Assembly (NCBI GenBank): GCA_015039365.1
Contig: WION01000166.1
Location: 50,570 to 114,569, forward strand
Length of the DNA: 64,000 nt
DNA from: Amanita rubescens
Taxonomy: Eukaryota > Basidiomycota > Agaricomycetes > Agaricales > Amanitaceae
Direction of reading: 5' to 3'
Below, one piece after another: positions 38,886 through 50,849 of this stretch. The position numbers and the translations under genes are program-made. Numbering within the stretch: the first letter of the stretch is position 1; the number at the start of each line of letters is the position of its first letter. The notes under the pieces were generated by a model. It made no database searches. It was not told the origin of the DNA and saw only the letters and a list, made by a program, of their open reading frames with translations.

Positions 38886-40473
38886 TCACTCTATCGCATC
38901 ACCCATCTCAATTTTGTCAACTTCATCCACACTCCCGAGTCCCCACCACCGGCACCAGCAGACAACAAAGCCGGAAGATACGGTATACCTCGCACGTTCT
39001 CTCGCCCTCGACACTCCTCCTCCTCCGGTCCCTGATCCTCGAGCACGTGGAGAAGACAAGGACAGCTGTCCGACGGAATCAGGCACAACTTCCGTTTCTC
39101 CACCCGCTTCACGGTCTCTATCGACGGACAAATGGAATCGCTCGCGTTCCGTTATGGGAAGAAGCCGGCCAGAGGTTACGGGTATAGGAGGTAGGGCAGC
39201 CAAAGCAGGACGAGAAAGTGGTGCAGCGTTGGATGAGCCGTCGCTCATCTTTGCGTCTTCACCGTGGCAGTGTTGAGCAGAGTCGATAGGGCGAGATGTT
39301 AGCGTTGGGGCGGCGGTAGCCACGCCCGCGTTGTCCGATTGGTTGGCCGCGTCTGCCAATTCTTTGTTGATAGCTGCGCTGGAGGGAGCGTCGTCGATCT
39401 CGACGTCCGCATCGGCGTGCGCACCGGCATCGTTAAGATCGGTTGGTTCTACTTCAACGTCTTCCTCGAGATCTGCGTAAGTTCGACAGAGCGAACAAGA
39501 AAAGGCGGGGTGATGGGCTTTGATAAGCAGTTTGATGCATTTGTGGTGGAAGGTGTGGAAGCATGGAGCGATGAAGAGCGCTTGGCGGACACGGCGAATA
39601 AATCTGTCTTGAAGGGTCAGGTTGATCAACGTACTACTATTAAGAAAGTAGTGCTCGTACATATGCAACAATCTGGCATTTGTAATTCCGCGGGTTTGAC
39701 CGTGTTGCCTTTGATATTGGCACCGGGAACAGCGAGAGGCGCCGCTGAGGTTCTTCAAGTGTTTCAAAGCAGTTGTGCTGACCCCTATCGTCAGAAAGCA
39801 AGAAGAAAAAGTCGCACTTGAAAGCGTTCGCATTGGCCTGCCACTCCCATCCAATCTCCACGCTAATATTGACACTCTTATAAATATTCTCCGCCCCTCC
39901 TTGATAATCAACGCCTAGCTGCAAAATATCCCCATCTTTGAGTTGAAACGGCCGACTCTCTTGATTCACCGGACTCGGTCTTTGAACGTGGTTCAAAAAC
40001 TTGCCACTGGAAGACTTGGTATCCTTTATTAAACCTTTTCCTTCCTTTTCGACCCAAATCTCGGCGTTGGCACGAGAGACGACTTTGGATTTGAACGCGA
40101 GTCCGTTGGTGCCAGCGTCGACGGCGGGGAGACCAGTCTGTGAACCAGCCGATGTAGAGGGTTGGGTCGATTTCCCGTAGGAGCGCGTAGGTCGCAAGCG
40201 ACGGCGCCGAACGGGAGGCAACGACGAGAGTCGAGATGCAGGATGAGTCGATCAGAACGTGATGATGGCGGGAGGGTGGCTGGGGTGAGGGAGCTGCTGG
40301 GTATTGGGAGGTCGCCGGGCATGGAGGGTAGGAAGAATGCTGGAGATGAAGTTTGGGAGCTGACTGTGGGGAGCGCTAGCAGAAGGCACCGGGCTTGTAT
40401 TCGTTTGCTGGGTTGTGTTGATCACCGGCATTGTTCGGATTAGAATTCGGTTTTCGCCATAGCATGCTGGCAA
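38886..40473 (-). pseudogene. FHA-RING (Dma1-like) relic B
   Basis: Better preserved than relic A. N-terminal Ser/Pro-rich segment at 40252-40473; then LYIGWFTDW; then the FHA core LAFKSKVVSRANAEIW, DGDILQLGVDYQGG, VEIGWEWQANANAF. An intron of about 40 bp then leads to NTTALKHLKNLSG. The RING reads PDCCICTSTTFL, then ALFIAPCFHTFHHKCI and FSCSLCRTYADLE. These parts lie in at least three reading frames, with shifts near 40190, 40110 and 39740 that I cannot explain by introns, so it is called a pseudogene. It sits behind NLR 2 exactly as relic A sits behind NLR 1. Confidence 0.7.
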
Positions 40474-40694
40474 AAGTGGATGGCGCAGAGGGCGAGGAAG
40501 GACCTGGGACGATGTTGTTGGATGTCAGGTTTGAGTTGGATTAGCGAAGCAGACGGGAGGTGTGTTTGTGATCATGGAACCGAGTCAGCGCGGCTTAGTA
40601 CGGGTGTATATGGGATTCATCAACATCTATGCACGGGAGGAGCCTATATGCGCGTTGGGTGTGTATTTTTCACGGACCTATCGTTCTGGACTTA

Positions 40695-40925
40695 GCTGTA
40701 ATAAGCTTGCGCATCAATACATCATCAAATACAAGTAGACAGGGACTTGGAATCTATCATCGTCTTTCATCGTCAAGAAATTGATCAAAAATTTCAGAGG
40801 CTCCGCAGGCGTAAGATACTCGACAGATTGCCAGGTGGAGGTTTCAGATTCTCGAGTCGGGGAATGGAACTCGACGACCACCAATGCCCGCCCCAAAATG
40901 TATTTCATCGTTGGACTGACGTGGC
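40695..40925 (-). pseudogene. Fragment of the HNH-domain gene's 3' end
   Basis: About 220 bp almost the same as 60160-60370, the last exon of the HNH gene: on the minus strand it reads from PRICNLHL-like codons to FQVPVYL. Its start and HNH region are absent. It lies just upstream (minus-strand sense) of relic B's N-terminal part. The same order is found at 59.7-60.4 kb, so the two segments moved together. Confidence 0.7.
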
Positions 40926-41267
40926 AGACGTCGGCCGCAGTTAAGTAGTTAAGAGGGCGTGCAGTGCCACATGCTCTCGGCGAAGCATTGGTGCGTGAAG
41001 TGGATTGCGACGTGTCGGCGTTGACGCGATCACCACGTTCACATACATTAATGTTTTCCATCGAAAACATGTTCAATTACATTATGCTTCTTAACCGCCT
41101 CCATTTCCACACATATTCCGCTGCCTCCGAAATAGACCTGTATCTTGCATGTTCTATCATTCGTCGTGCTCCTCTTACACGTCGAAAAGCCAGGGACAAA
41201 CAAACAATACTGAGGATCAAGTGCATGCTTCGCAGTGCGATACTGCCTGGTACAGGTAAATATCGAA

Positions 41268-42248
41268 ATTGATCCTGCCGTACGATAATCAGAACATCAG
41301 GTGCGTCGCTATATTGAAAGTTTGAACTCACGATATTGATTCGCACACCCGTCCACGTTCACGTCACCGTACCAAGTTGCCACCCGCACTACACGCTCCT
41401 CCGTCTGATTCTGTGGATGCTCTGCTGGTGTCCCAAGTGGAAATGTATCCATTGTCCTCGTCCAAGTCGAAAAGCCGGGGAGAAATGAAGGCTCGCATTC
41501 AGTTAATCCACCGGCGCTGGTGCTTCGTTATCGATAATAAACCTCCGCTATCCCAACATCCCAATCCCAATGAGCAGAGCCTGACAGATGATACGTTTTA
41601 GTACATATCGCAGCTAGTATGTTGTAGTCGAGTTTGCTTCTGATGCCACGTTCGCCACAAACGTTCAGTCTCCACATCCATAAATTTCCAAAAATATCAA
41701 AAGCTCGATCGAGGATGGGTCATAGAGAGAGGAGGGGGGCTAGACGGATGGATACGGAGAAGAGGCTTGTGACGATGTGCCAGATCCGGCAGCTCGAGAT
41801 GTATACGAGCTTTATTACTCGATCCGTTGGGCGGACGGGACCAGGTGGAGCTAGAGGTGCACTTGGGTTAATAACGGTGGGGGATCATGCCCATTATTCT
41901 TCAACGGAGTTACGCTAGAGCCACGCCATCATCACCACGCGAATAGATAAAGGAAAAAAGTCCAACATACCTCGAACACATTGGCACGGGTCCGAACATT
42001 ATCTAGTCTCTCCACATCATGGTCAAATACGAGATGTCTGATAAACGGTCTCTCATTTGTAAGGGAAAGCCAGACACCGGGCGATTAGGGTGTCGATGAA
42101 AATTTTCGTCCCACCTCTTGGCACTGAATAAACGGGGCGCTACGACTGCTGCGGTCATGGGAAATGCGGAGTAGAGGAAGCCGTAATTTGGGAGGAAGGG
42201 AGCCAGGTCGTCACAAGGAAAATAGAAGTCGAGCCTAATGCGAACGGG
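41268..42248. repeat. Near-identical segment, copy B: NLR leader without an NLR
   Basis: Pair of 24419-25394. To its left, 41101-41258 matches 23836-23998, with about 410 bp missing in between relative to copy A. Homology ends at aagtcgagcctaatgcgaac; what follows is unrelated sequence, and no NACHT-ankyrin gene follows. The rest, to 42.83 kb, shows no gene. Confidence 0.8.
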
Positions 42249-42828
42249 CCCGGCGTTGAAGGTGGCGAGACTCGGTTGATGCGGAGTACTGGGTCAATCT
42301 CGTCCCGAAGCGATGGCGTCGAGCGGGCGAGAGTCGAATTGAATGCGGACGAGTCACGAGTCGGATCAGTTGAAGGGTGCTGGCGCCCGAGTTAGCGGGA
42401 AGGATGAAGCTGCCGGGTATTGAGAGAGTGCCTGGCATGGATGGACGGAGGGTACGAATGGGGTAGGCAGGTGTGGACGATCACTCCCAGGCTATTTCAA
42501 ATTTGTTTTGATTCCCCCGATTTCAAGTTCCTATTGTGGGTAGATTTTCGTGGAAATCGTTTCAAGTGACGAAATCGCAAGAAAACGACCATACCGCGAG
42601 CTTGTCGTCTCGCACGTTCAACTTGAAAAAAGAAACCAGACCTATTGCGTAGCCTCCGGACCTCCCTCGACGTGTCAACACAAAAAACCGGGGTTCAGAG
42701 GCATTGTCAGGGAATGTATATTCTTACACGAGTTAGATGCCAATACACAGGTTTCGATAATTGTACATAGTACGTGATTTGGAATCTCGTTAGTAGTTGG
42801 AGCCAGTTTACTCAAAACCTCCTTCACT

Positions 42829-44831
42829 TTATGATGGGCCATTTGGTAGGACATCTTTCTTGATTCTCTTGAGGTTTAACTTGAGGGCTTCGACGGGGTT
42901 CGGGGGTGACAGGAAGTTGAAGCTCATAGCCTGCGCGATGCGTTCAGCCAGTTGCCCATCCACAGCGCTGAAGACGAGGACTGAATGGAGGGAGCAAATG
43001 TGAGCACCGAGATTCTCGTGAATGGAATGTGACATACGCTGGTTGCCCTTGATGATATCATTTGCCTCCCTCAAGGATGCAGCAACGTTCTGGACAAACG
43101 CTTCCCGTTCAACATCATTCCAGACTCGTTCCCACAGTTCGCGAGGTTGTTCGAAATCACCTATGGACATTGCAATTAGCATATCTTCCCATTATATGAA
43201 CTAATACTATCTCACGATCAGAGAAATCAGACGGCAGCAACATGTCACGGTAAGCAGAGCTATTGAAGATTTCGTGTCGAATCATGTCCTTGTTCCTGAG
43301 GTCGGAGTCGATAGCACCTTTGGGACCTATGAAAGTGAGGGATTGAGAGGAGCTCTGGTAATTAGGGCGGTTCTTCTGGGATATGAACGAAGCAGCACCA
43401 GCACGTTGGTGATTAGCAACCGTGACACTCGGTGCATTGCAGGGGAGTTGCTTATGATTAACTCCGAGACGGTAACGCTGGGTATCGGGATAGATGAAGA
43501 GACGAGCTTGGATGATGGGATCGGGAGAAGGCTCAATGTAAGGAATCATGTTGGACGGTGCGAAAGCCAGCTAGAGTATCTTCAGCACCATGATGTTAGT
43601 CAGGCGACAAAAATACCAAACCTGCTCAATCTCGTCGAAGAAGTTCTCGGGATTCCTGTCCAGGACGAGCCTGCCGATCGGTCTAAGAGGAAATTCGCCG
43701 TGGGGCCATACTTTGGTGACATCGAATACGATGTGGCTATTGTTAATTGCTACCTCGCGCGTCATCGTTTGCTACATTAGGGATAAGAAACACTGATATA
43801 CACGATTTAATATATACTCACAATGTAAACGGTCCAGCTGGGAAAAGCCCTCGTTCGGATGTCATTGTACAACGCCCGGGTACTGTAGTCGGGTCAGTGC
43901 CGGCCAGTTTGATCGCTTCGGCGGCATTGAGGGTCTATTAAATCAAAAGTCTGACGCTGCGAGTTGAACCAAGGACATATGTACCTTGACGCCTTGGTCG
44001 GATAGGACATGGATCTTGACATATGAAAAGGAGCCGTCGTCCCGACAAAACTGGAAGGTAGTTCCGCCGAAGCCATGTTGTCGGTGGAAACCATCAGGAG
44101 TCCCGCGGTTGGAGTAGAGCATCATAACCTGGTGAATTGTCTCCGGATTTTGAGAGAGAAAATCCTGCGAAACGGATGAGAGATCGATTTCCGATATTGG
44201 ATTATGAGAAAATACCCAGGTCATATCAGCATCCGGCAAGTTGGTCTGAGGGTTCTTCTTGGCAGCGTGAATCAATTCGGGGTACTTGGCGGGGTCCCTG
44301 ATGAAGAAGGTAGGAGTGTTCAGGAAGACCCAGTCCCAGATGCCTTCATCGGTTTTCAACTTGACAGCAAAACCGTGGATGTCACGAGCGGTATCAGCTG
44401 AACCAAGCTCGCCTATGACGGTGGAGAAACGTGCGGTGACTGGAATCTTTAGGCCCACGCTGTGGAAAATACTTTGGGATGTAATGTCGCTAAGATCGTG
44501 GGTGACTTCGAAGTGACCATGAGCACCAGCACCCTTGGCGTGGACCTGTGATTCTTGATGAATTTGGAGTCCGCCAGTATAGTGGTAAACGTGACGTACG
44601 ATGCGCTCAGGGATACGTTCGCGACCGAGATGCGCGAGGACGTCGATGAGATGGAAGTCTGCATGTTGGCAGATTAGTAAATATCTTATATATGTACAAG
44701 ATAACGTTGATATGACCTTGAAAAAGGGAGAGACCAGAAAGGGGAGGAGCATTTGGACTGGAGACACGCTGGGAAGCATGGGGGTAGTTGAGGGGGGAAC
44801 CAAAGGAAGTGGTGAAGTGGGGCGTTGACAT
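42829..44831 (-). pseudogene. Catalase (haem catalase) with a one-base frameshift
   Basis: Nine exons can be placed: 44831-44717, 44658-44600, 44545-44216, 44164-43985, 43934-43822, 43771-43622, 43570-43216, 43160-43038, 42980-42829. They total 1577 nt, one short of 526 codons. The shift lies in exon 5 near 43891, where TLNAAEAIKLAGTDP should run on to DYSTRALYND but needs one more base. Otherwise family residues are present: the active-site His in VHAKGAGAHG, the Asn in FLNTPTFFIRD, and the proximal Tyr region RLFIYPDTQRYRLG. Two introns (54 and 51 bp) are multiples of three with no stop. With the shift, the proximal haem ligand is lost. A sequence error at this base would instead make it an intact 525-aa peroxisomal or cytosolic catalase. 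Confidence 0.85.
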
Positions 44832-45582
44832 CGGGGGTCAGAAAGGGTACAAGAGATCTGTCGATAGAGGGAGGCCATAATATATAGTATGTAATAGGAA
44901 TACTGGCCTTGATTGCCTTCTGAATTTATTCCTTCATCTGCGATACTTTTCAAACACGATCCCATTCGTGGAGCGGTTACGGCAACCCTGCAGGTCTTTT
45001 CCGTCATCGAGATCTGCCCCTGCATCAGCTGGTGGCTGGTTTTCCTCATCGGATTTGACAGCTTTCTTCTTTGTGTATGCATCAGCACTTCGTTATGTAC
45101 AATCCTTGCATGTATTTGCATATCCGGAGCGTGTTTACGCGAATTCTGATGGATTCAGAAGCTTAGTCTTCCGGCATGTGCCACATTTCTGCGTGAACGC
45201 GGGATTGGGCGCCAGGGGCTGAACCGAGGATTCGGGAACGCCCAGGAAGACGTGATATTTCGTGACGTGACAGGCGAGTTATCCAGAATTCTTTGATCTC
45301 GCTCTTCGAGTCTGTCATCGTCGCCGGCAATCCAAAAAGGCAGGTACGGTAACATAACTTTGGTGCGCGTTCCTCTGTACGACATTCAATATAATCTAGT
45401 CTCACACGAACATGCTTTCCGTTCTAGGTATTTTTTCCTGCTGTTCCCCCCATCCACCTTGTACTTGAGTATGCTGGAACTCAGGCGAGACGGGACAACA
45501 ACATTTGCCGGAGATCACGTGATGCCGCTGATGCGTACAATTGTAGGTTGGATAATGGATAGCGTTCACTCTCCGTTAGTCC

Positions 45583-46012
45583 ATGCAAGAACAGAAACTC
45601 GAGGGAAGCCTGACGAAACATAAAGAACTACATTATGATACAGATCGTTCCCCAGAAGATTCTGCGGATATTGCCAGAGCACCCCCAAATCCGGTCTGCT
45701 CGCCGCGCTCAGGCTCCATAGCGTGTAGCACGGCAACCAATTACGTTCACTTGCCAGCTATGGTCAGAAGCATTCTCACTGTCAGAAGGGAATATGGTCG
45801 TCGCATGTCCGGATCATTGTTGTCACTGCTCGGTTCCCGGATTGACATGGACTCGTTTATAGAAGCGGCCATGTGAGTTGTATTCAATGGGTCCGATTCG
45901 TTGCTAATGATCTTTCCGAAGCTTCGAGGAAGAAAAGCTTACGGATGATAGCCCGATAGCCAGGCTTCTCACGAAGCGGCAAATAGCTGTCATGTCACCA
46001 GAGCGCTTCTGA
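45583..46012 (+). CDS. Small hypothetical protein
   Basis: Two possible exons: one ending at 45872 (at gtgagt) and one at 45922-46012. Joined in phase they read SRIDMDSFIEAAIFEEEKLT and end in QIAVMSPERF. The start is unclear; the Met at 45760 is one choice. I recognise no family. It may be a piece of a larger lost gene next to the ankyrin gene. Confidence 0.3.
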
Positions 46013-46260
46013 TTGGTGGTCGTGGGGACCGGAATTGTCCGAGGGATCTATTCATGGGAGATGTCGTCGGATAGTCAGAAGGACTTGGCAGATCCGACTT
46101 TCACTAGGTATGTCGGAAATCCCATATTACTGGCTGAGGCACATATCGGCCCACTGACACTACTGTAACTTAATAACTTCCCCGTCGCTCGACGGCTCGC
46201 CGACCATGGTCTGTTCTGGAGATGTCTATATGAACAATATCCCTCATATATCTTCTGTAG

Positions 46261-46757
46261 TCCATCGCAAATGAAACATACACGAACAAATCCTCGTTGC
46301 CTCCGGATGTCATAGCCTTTGCTGGTCGAATGTTCGATGCTGCCCGAAGAGGAGAGTCGGCCCAACTCCTTCCTGCTGTTGACGCCGGGTTGCCCATCAA
46401 CCTTACGAACGATAAAGGTATCTCAGCACCTGCCCTGTCTCTATCTAGTCTGAAGTGGCCCCAGGGAATACGCTCTTGATGCTGGCAACTTATGCGGGCC
46501 ACCTCGAACTCACGCAAGAATTGCTCCAACGCGGGGCAGATCCGAATCGATTGAACGATATGGGACAATCAACGATCGGAGCGGCAGTATACCAAGGCTA
46601 CGACGAACTGGTACGGCTCCTTGCCAAAAACGGTGCGGATTCTCGGCTAGGGAGGCCGAATGCAATTCAATTGGCGCACATGTTCAGGAGGAATGGTATG
46701 ATGGAGTCTTGGGAGCTAGAGAGGGCGATATTGGGCCTGAGGTGCCTTCCCCACTGA
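46261..46757 (+). CDS. Small ankyrin-repeat protein
   Basis: Exon 1 ends at 46417 and exon 2 is 46465-46757; the join reads NLTNDKGNTLLMLATYAGHL. The protein has a leading helix pair (VIAFAGRMFDAARRGESAQL) and three ankyrin repeats (DAGLPINLTNDK, LLQRGADPNRLNDMGQS, LLAKNGADSRLG). This matches a family of about 130-140 aa small ankyrin proteins common in fungi. The 5' end is uncertain: in-frame codons begin at 46261 after a stop, and the first in-frame Met is missing, so the start may lie in an upstream exon or have been lost. A partner-binding role is inferred. Confidence 0.6.
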
Positions 46758-48648
46758 ACTACCATCCGTATCATAAGGCTTAGGTTCATGCTGCCCTGCT
46801 TGTATCAAGAACTTCACATTTTTAAACCGTCCCAGTGGTGGTGCTCTACCAGAATGGGAAGGTAGTTGTCACCGGAAAGTTCGAATTTTCGTCGCCAAAA
46901 ACCTATTTAAATCACTAATTTCGACCAGCGATTTACTTAATTCACTAAAAGAGATTCTAAGCGCCGAGTTTCTGCCGCCCCGAAAAGAGAAAGAAACCCC
47001 ATATTTAAGTTGACCTTGAGTCGGGCCTTCCCGAAAAATAGTCGAAATCTGATATTTCAACCGCTTTGAAGGGGAAGTCTAAATTTTAGTAATAGCCCAA
47101 CGTTCTAGCAAGGTCGAAATTTTCTTGAATCATGAGAACAAAAAAGTCTTTTTGTTCTTTCAGAGTCAAGGAGAAATGCGCGGACGTATTATGAAATCAT
47201 GAATGAAAGCGATACCTCGGTCCCGGCGACGACAGGGTCCTTCTCTTGTGATGCATTCCTTTTGGAGCTTCTCTTTGCTCATTTTTCTGCCCACACTTGA
47301 CGCCTGCACCTACAAAGGGACAACTTCCGTGATCATTCAGAGTCCTGAGACCATCATACTCCATGCTTCTTCAAACTTCCAAACCACACGAACGGAGCCT
47401 TCCCCGCCCAGGTGTTAAACCAGGTACAACTATACCCTATTGACTTCCACCGTTTCCACGATTCGTGTGCCAAATCGATTTTCTTCAAGTATGCTTAGTC
47501 CGCGGACAAACGCTTCCAGGCCTCGTCAGAATCGTGGACATCCTGAGCTCACGAGGTGAAATAAGCTTAGTCTCAACTTAATCCGCTTTGATCGGTAGAG
47601 TCAGAAGTCAGGAAATGCCGTGACCGAAGTATTCCGGACTTGTTGATCGATAGGGGTGTTACTCGAATTTGAATGCGGTTCAAGTTCAACTCCAAATAAT
47701 ACATACTTGTCTAGGCTGTGTCGTAGTAGAAGTTCTCAAAGTTGCACATTTGGTCTGGCACTGGGCAGTTTTGGGGATACAACGTGAAGAAGGATTACGA
47801 CATCTCCTTCGATGGCTTCAGCATCCCCTCTGATCCCTTGGGAAAGGGAAAAATCAACGTCCGAGTGGATTAATAGACTATAAATATGGTATGAGTATAA
47901 TATTATTAAATGTCAGTGTGCGGCTGTTCAGACTATCGGTTTGAGGGTGGAAAACGACGGAGACGGGAGTCCAGTAGCACTTACGAACCCGCTGCACAAT
48001 GCGCAATGCAACTAGACTCGATGCGTCATTCGAATCGGTTCACGACGTTGAATGTGCAATCACCGTTGTTGGGCGCGATCATTCTTGCATTTTGGCACGT
48101 ACAGTTCTGATCCCGATTCCTCGTTATATTAAATAACTATATAGTACCTTCCATATCTTGACGTTGTGACTTACATTTACCACGTCGACTGAGGTGAGTT
48201 AGAGTTTTCTCCTTATGTCTTTAGTACGTTCCGCTTAGCTCCATCGCAATGCGACGCCGTTGAGTACTTCGTATAGAATAGCAAGCTATTCTATTTACAG
48301 GTGTAGATACCGAATAGAGTCGTTTACCGCATCGCTATTCTATTTACACACGATTCACTGATGACTCATGATATACGTCATTTTCCCTCAGTTCAATAGC
48401 CGTCCCGGCAATTAGTTTGGTGAAATCGATATTCAGTTGGTGTATTGCACCGTGGACGTGCAGCGAGGCTTCATCTACTCAGTATAATAATTTACACAGA
48501 CATTGCCTAACTATACATTTTATGCGACTTTCCATTGCCAACTCGGCCCAATCGGATCTCCTCGAGAGCTACAAGCCCAACATCAATCGTAGCATTAGCG
48601 AACAAAAAGATACACTTACTGATCTGGACCAGTCCACAACCCAGGAAC
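46758..48648. other. Intergenic, AT-rich patches, no gene seen
   Basis: About 1.9 kb. 46860-47110 is AT-rich with scattered gtcgaaatt phrases. 47870-47910 is a short AT-rich run. No open frame shows a domain. The plus-strand frame at 48417-48659 is not convincing. Confidence 0.5.
48270..48350. repeat. Small palindrome and direct repeat
   Basis: gaatagcaagctattc is a 7-bp inverted repeat with a 2-bp loop. ctattctattta occurs twice about 45 bp apart. It could be a relic of a small transposon end; nothing more can be said. Confidence 0.4.
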
Positions 48649-50250
48649 CCAGCTGCTGAACCAATAAATCAAATCTGAACGCCATTCACGACCCACTCCG
48701 GGTCATCTTGCCCAACGTAGCTGGACGTCTGCTTTCACATTAACAATAAACGAGTAAGAGGAAATGCGACACTCACCATGGACCATAAAACGGCCTCATC
48801 ACCAATCATCTTGACTGTCCCTTTCAGCTTTCTGATTGGCGGTTGCGTTCCAGTACCTTCCTCTCCCAATTTAGATTCGCCAGAAAAGCGGATAACGGGG
48901 AGGTACCAGATTATGGCGTTTGGATCGGCTGATTCGTCTTGAAGTGGAGTTGAGGAAGAAGGGGTAGGACGAAGAGGAGGCGGAGAGTATCCCGTTACGC
49001 GTAGCGTGATGGCGAATAACCGGATAGCTTCGCTGATGTCTTCTTCGTTGCCCGTTGGTCGGCCTGTTCTTGACTGCAAAAGGTGGGGTCAGTCGCGTCT
49101 TTTACTTGGTTTGTTGTTGTGGTATTTACGCTATGAAATGTGCACATGGGTCAGTTGTGTGAATCAGAGAATAAGAAAGGAGGACACGCACGCAACAAGT
49201 CTTGATAATCCATCCAACAAACGACACGCCTCCATTCGCCTTCTACGCCTGCCCAATCCCATCCGTCCACTACGCCCGAGTTATCGGCCCTCGTGCCCTG
49301 ACGAGCTCTCAACGCCTCCCACCGTTCCTTGATTCCCCAATACCCCGGCAGCACCCCCCATCCTGACAAAATCGAGGTAGGAAAAGGAATCGATGAGTCG
49401 TTCGATCCAACGACGCGTGTTTCGGATTGAGACGGACCATTCGTGGCCCGTGAGGCCTTGGTCTTCTTCGTCCGCTTGTTCTTCGGTTGAGGCGTTGGTG
49501 GGTTGGATGCTAGACGGTCCAAAGTGGGTAGGATCTTGGATGTCGGAGGAGACGCCTGGGGGTATGATCGAAACCTGCATGCGCGCAAGGTTAGAATCAG
49601 GGAACAAAAGGTAGAATGAGACTTACTTCGACGCCATGCTCGTCGGCATCGTCGTCGTCGCCTTCACCCTCGTCGCTATAATCCCCATCCTCCTCTTCGT
49701 CTACGACACCTCCAATATCTTGAGCAATGTTGATCAAGTTCCCCCACGCCTCTTTCATATTCGCCTCTATCTGGCTGCGGAGAGGAACGGGTAATCCGGG
49801 ACGATCCTATGCGGTGAAACGTCCTCGGGATTGAGCTGTTTCAGCATTGGGCTGTGAGTGACGCCTTCGTCGAGCGAATCAATCGAAAAGTGATCAGTGC
49901 TGGGGTGGATGTGTTTGTGAAGCAGAAAGTGGGGGTGTATAGCGGTAGAGAGAGGGGTGAACATGTCGAGGTGGATTTGAGTTGTTTCTTCTTCTGAGCC
50001 TGAGGAGGGTGGAGAGGGTGAACGGAGGGGTTCTTTTCCTTTTCCGTCGGGAGGGATGCTATAACTGAGAGGTTGGGTTACGGGGAGGAAGGGGCTATAG
50101 AGCCGTTGCCTTGTGAGGTACCGCATATCGTAGACTCTCTTCCTCGCTGCAATCCGGATTTGTTGCTGAGAGGGTACAACGTCGGCTCGAGCTCGGTCCA
50201 AGAGGGGGCCTTTCATGAATACGAGTTTGTAGAAGAGGCGCTAGGTTTCT
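48649..50250 (-). pseudogene. F-box-family-like gene, broken at both ends
   Basis: Minus-strand exons read LFYKLVFMKGPLLDRARADV, IRIAARKRVYDMRYL, then an acidic stretch (DEEEDGDYSDEGEGDDDDAD), a Lys-rich linker, WDWAGVEGEWRRVVCWMDY, and IRKLKGTVKMIGDEAVLWSM. This order resembles a large agaricomycete family usually annotated as F-box proteins. A frameshift interrupts it near 49767. At the 3' end, DDPEWVVNGVQI runs into a TGA where the family has Gly-Gly-Ile-Gly. No F-box motif is visible at the 5' end, which is replaced by unrelated sequence. Family assignment is from memory of the pattern. Confidence 0.5.
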
Positions 50251-50387
50251 GTCAACAGAATACATGCCAAGAAGGTCTTCAGGCAATCTACTCATTATCA
50301 ACCAGAGCAAGAACCATTGCTCCACGCTGCTTACCACCGTAACGACCGAAATCTTGGTCATGTACTTTCCCGTTGGTGATCCATTCA

Positions 50388-50744
50388 ATGGACATGCACG
50401 ATGCAACTCTGTTCGATTCTCCCTTATCCGACACCCGTCTGGCCTATCCGCTCGTCATCGTTCTCCACGCTCTCGAATTGCAACGAAGACTCCGGCGCAT
50501 AACCTCTGAGTCATGGGGACTACGTTTCTTGGAATACGTTAGATCCTCCACGTCCGCGTGGGCTGAAGACGTGCTACGGAATGGATACCCGGCAGATCTG
50601 GTCAATCGTTTGCCTACGTTTGATCCATCGATCCATCGTCGTCCTCGGAGGAATCGAGAAGGAAACCAAAACCAAAACTCGAATCCTCCCTCCATTGCAG
50701 ATGATCCCGAATGGGAATTGACGGATCTGTGTACGGCGTACTAG
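50388..50744 (+). CDS. Hypothetical protein
   Basis: A 118-codon frame from the ATG at 50388 reads MDMHDATLFDSPLSDTRLAY and ends in DLCTAY. It is Arg/Asn-rich towards the C-terminus and has no domain I recognise. It lies head-to-head with the truncated F-box-like gene and occupies the place where that gene's N-terminus would be. It may be a fragment. Confidence 0.35.
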   Translation: MDMHDATLFDSPLSDTRLAYPLVIVLHALELQRRLRRITSESWGLRFLEYVRSSTSAWAEDVLRNGYPADLVNRLPTFDPSIHRRPRRNREGNQNQNSNPPSIADDPEWELTDLCTAY

Positions 50745-50849
50745 TCGACGACATTGGGACGTTTTTGAACCACGTTAGTTGTGAAGATTAGGATGGAGAT
50801 CGGGAGGAAGTGGCTGGGTGTTCAAGTGAGGTGTTTTCTTTACTTATTC

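Noticed and set aside
38886..39911. 341-codon minus-strand frame as a complete gene
   Set aside because: Its first part is in the wrong frame relative to the FHA segment; it is one frame of the Dma1-like relic, not an independent protein.
44832..45121. Long N-terminal extension of the catalase frame (392-codon open frame starting at 45121)
   Set aside because: It runs through the first intron of the catalase in the wrong frame. The Met at 44831 with spliced exons restores the normal catalase start.
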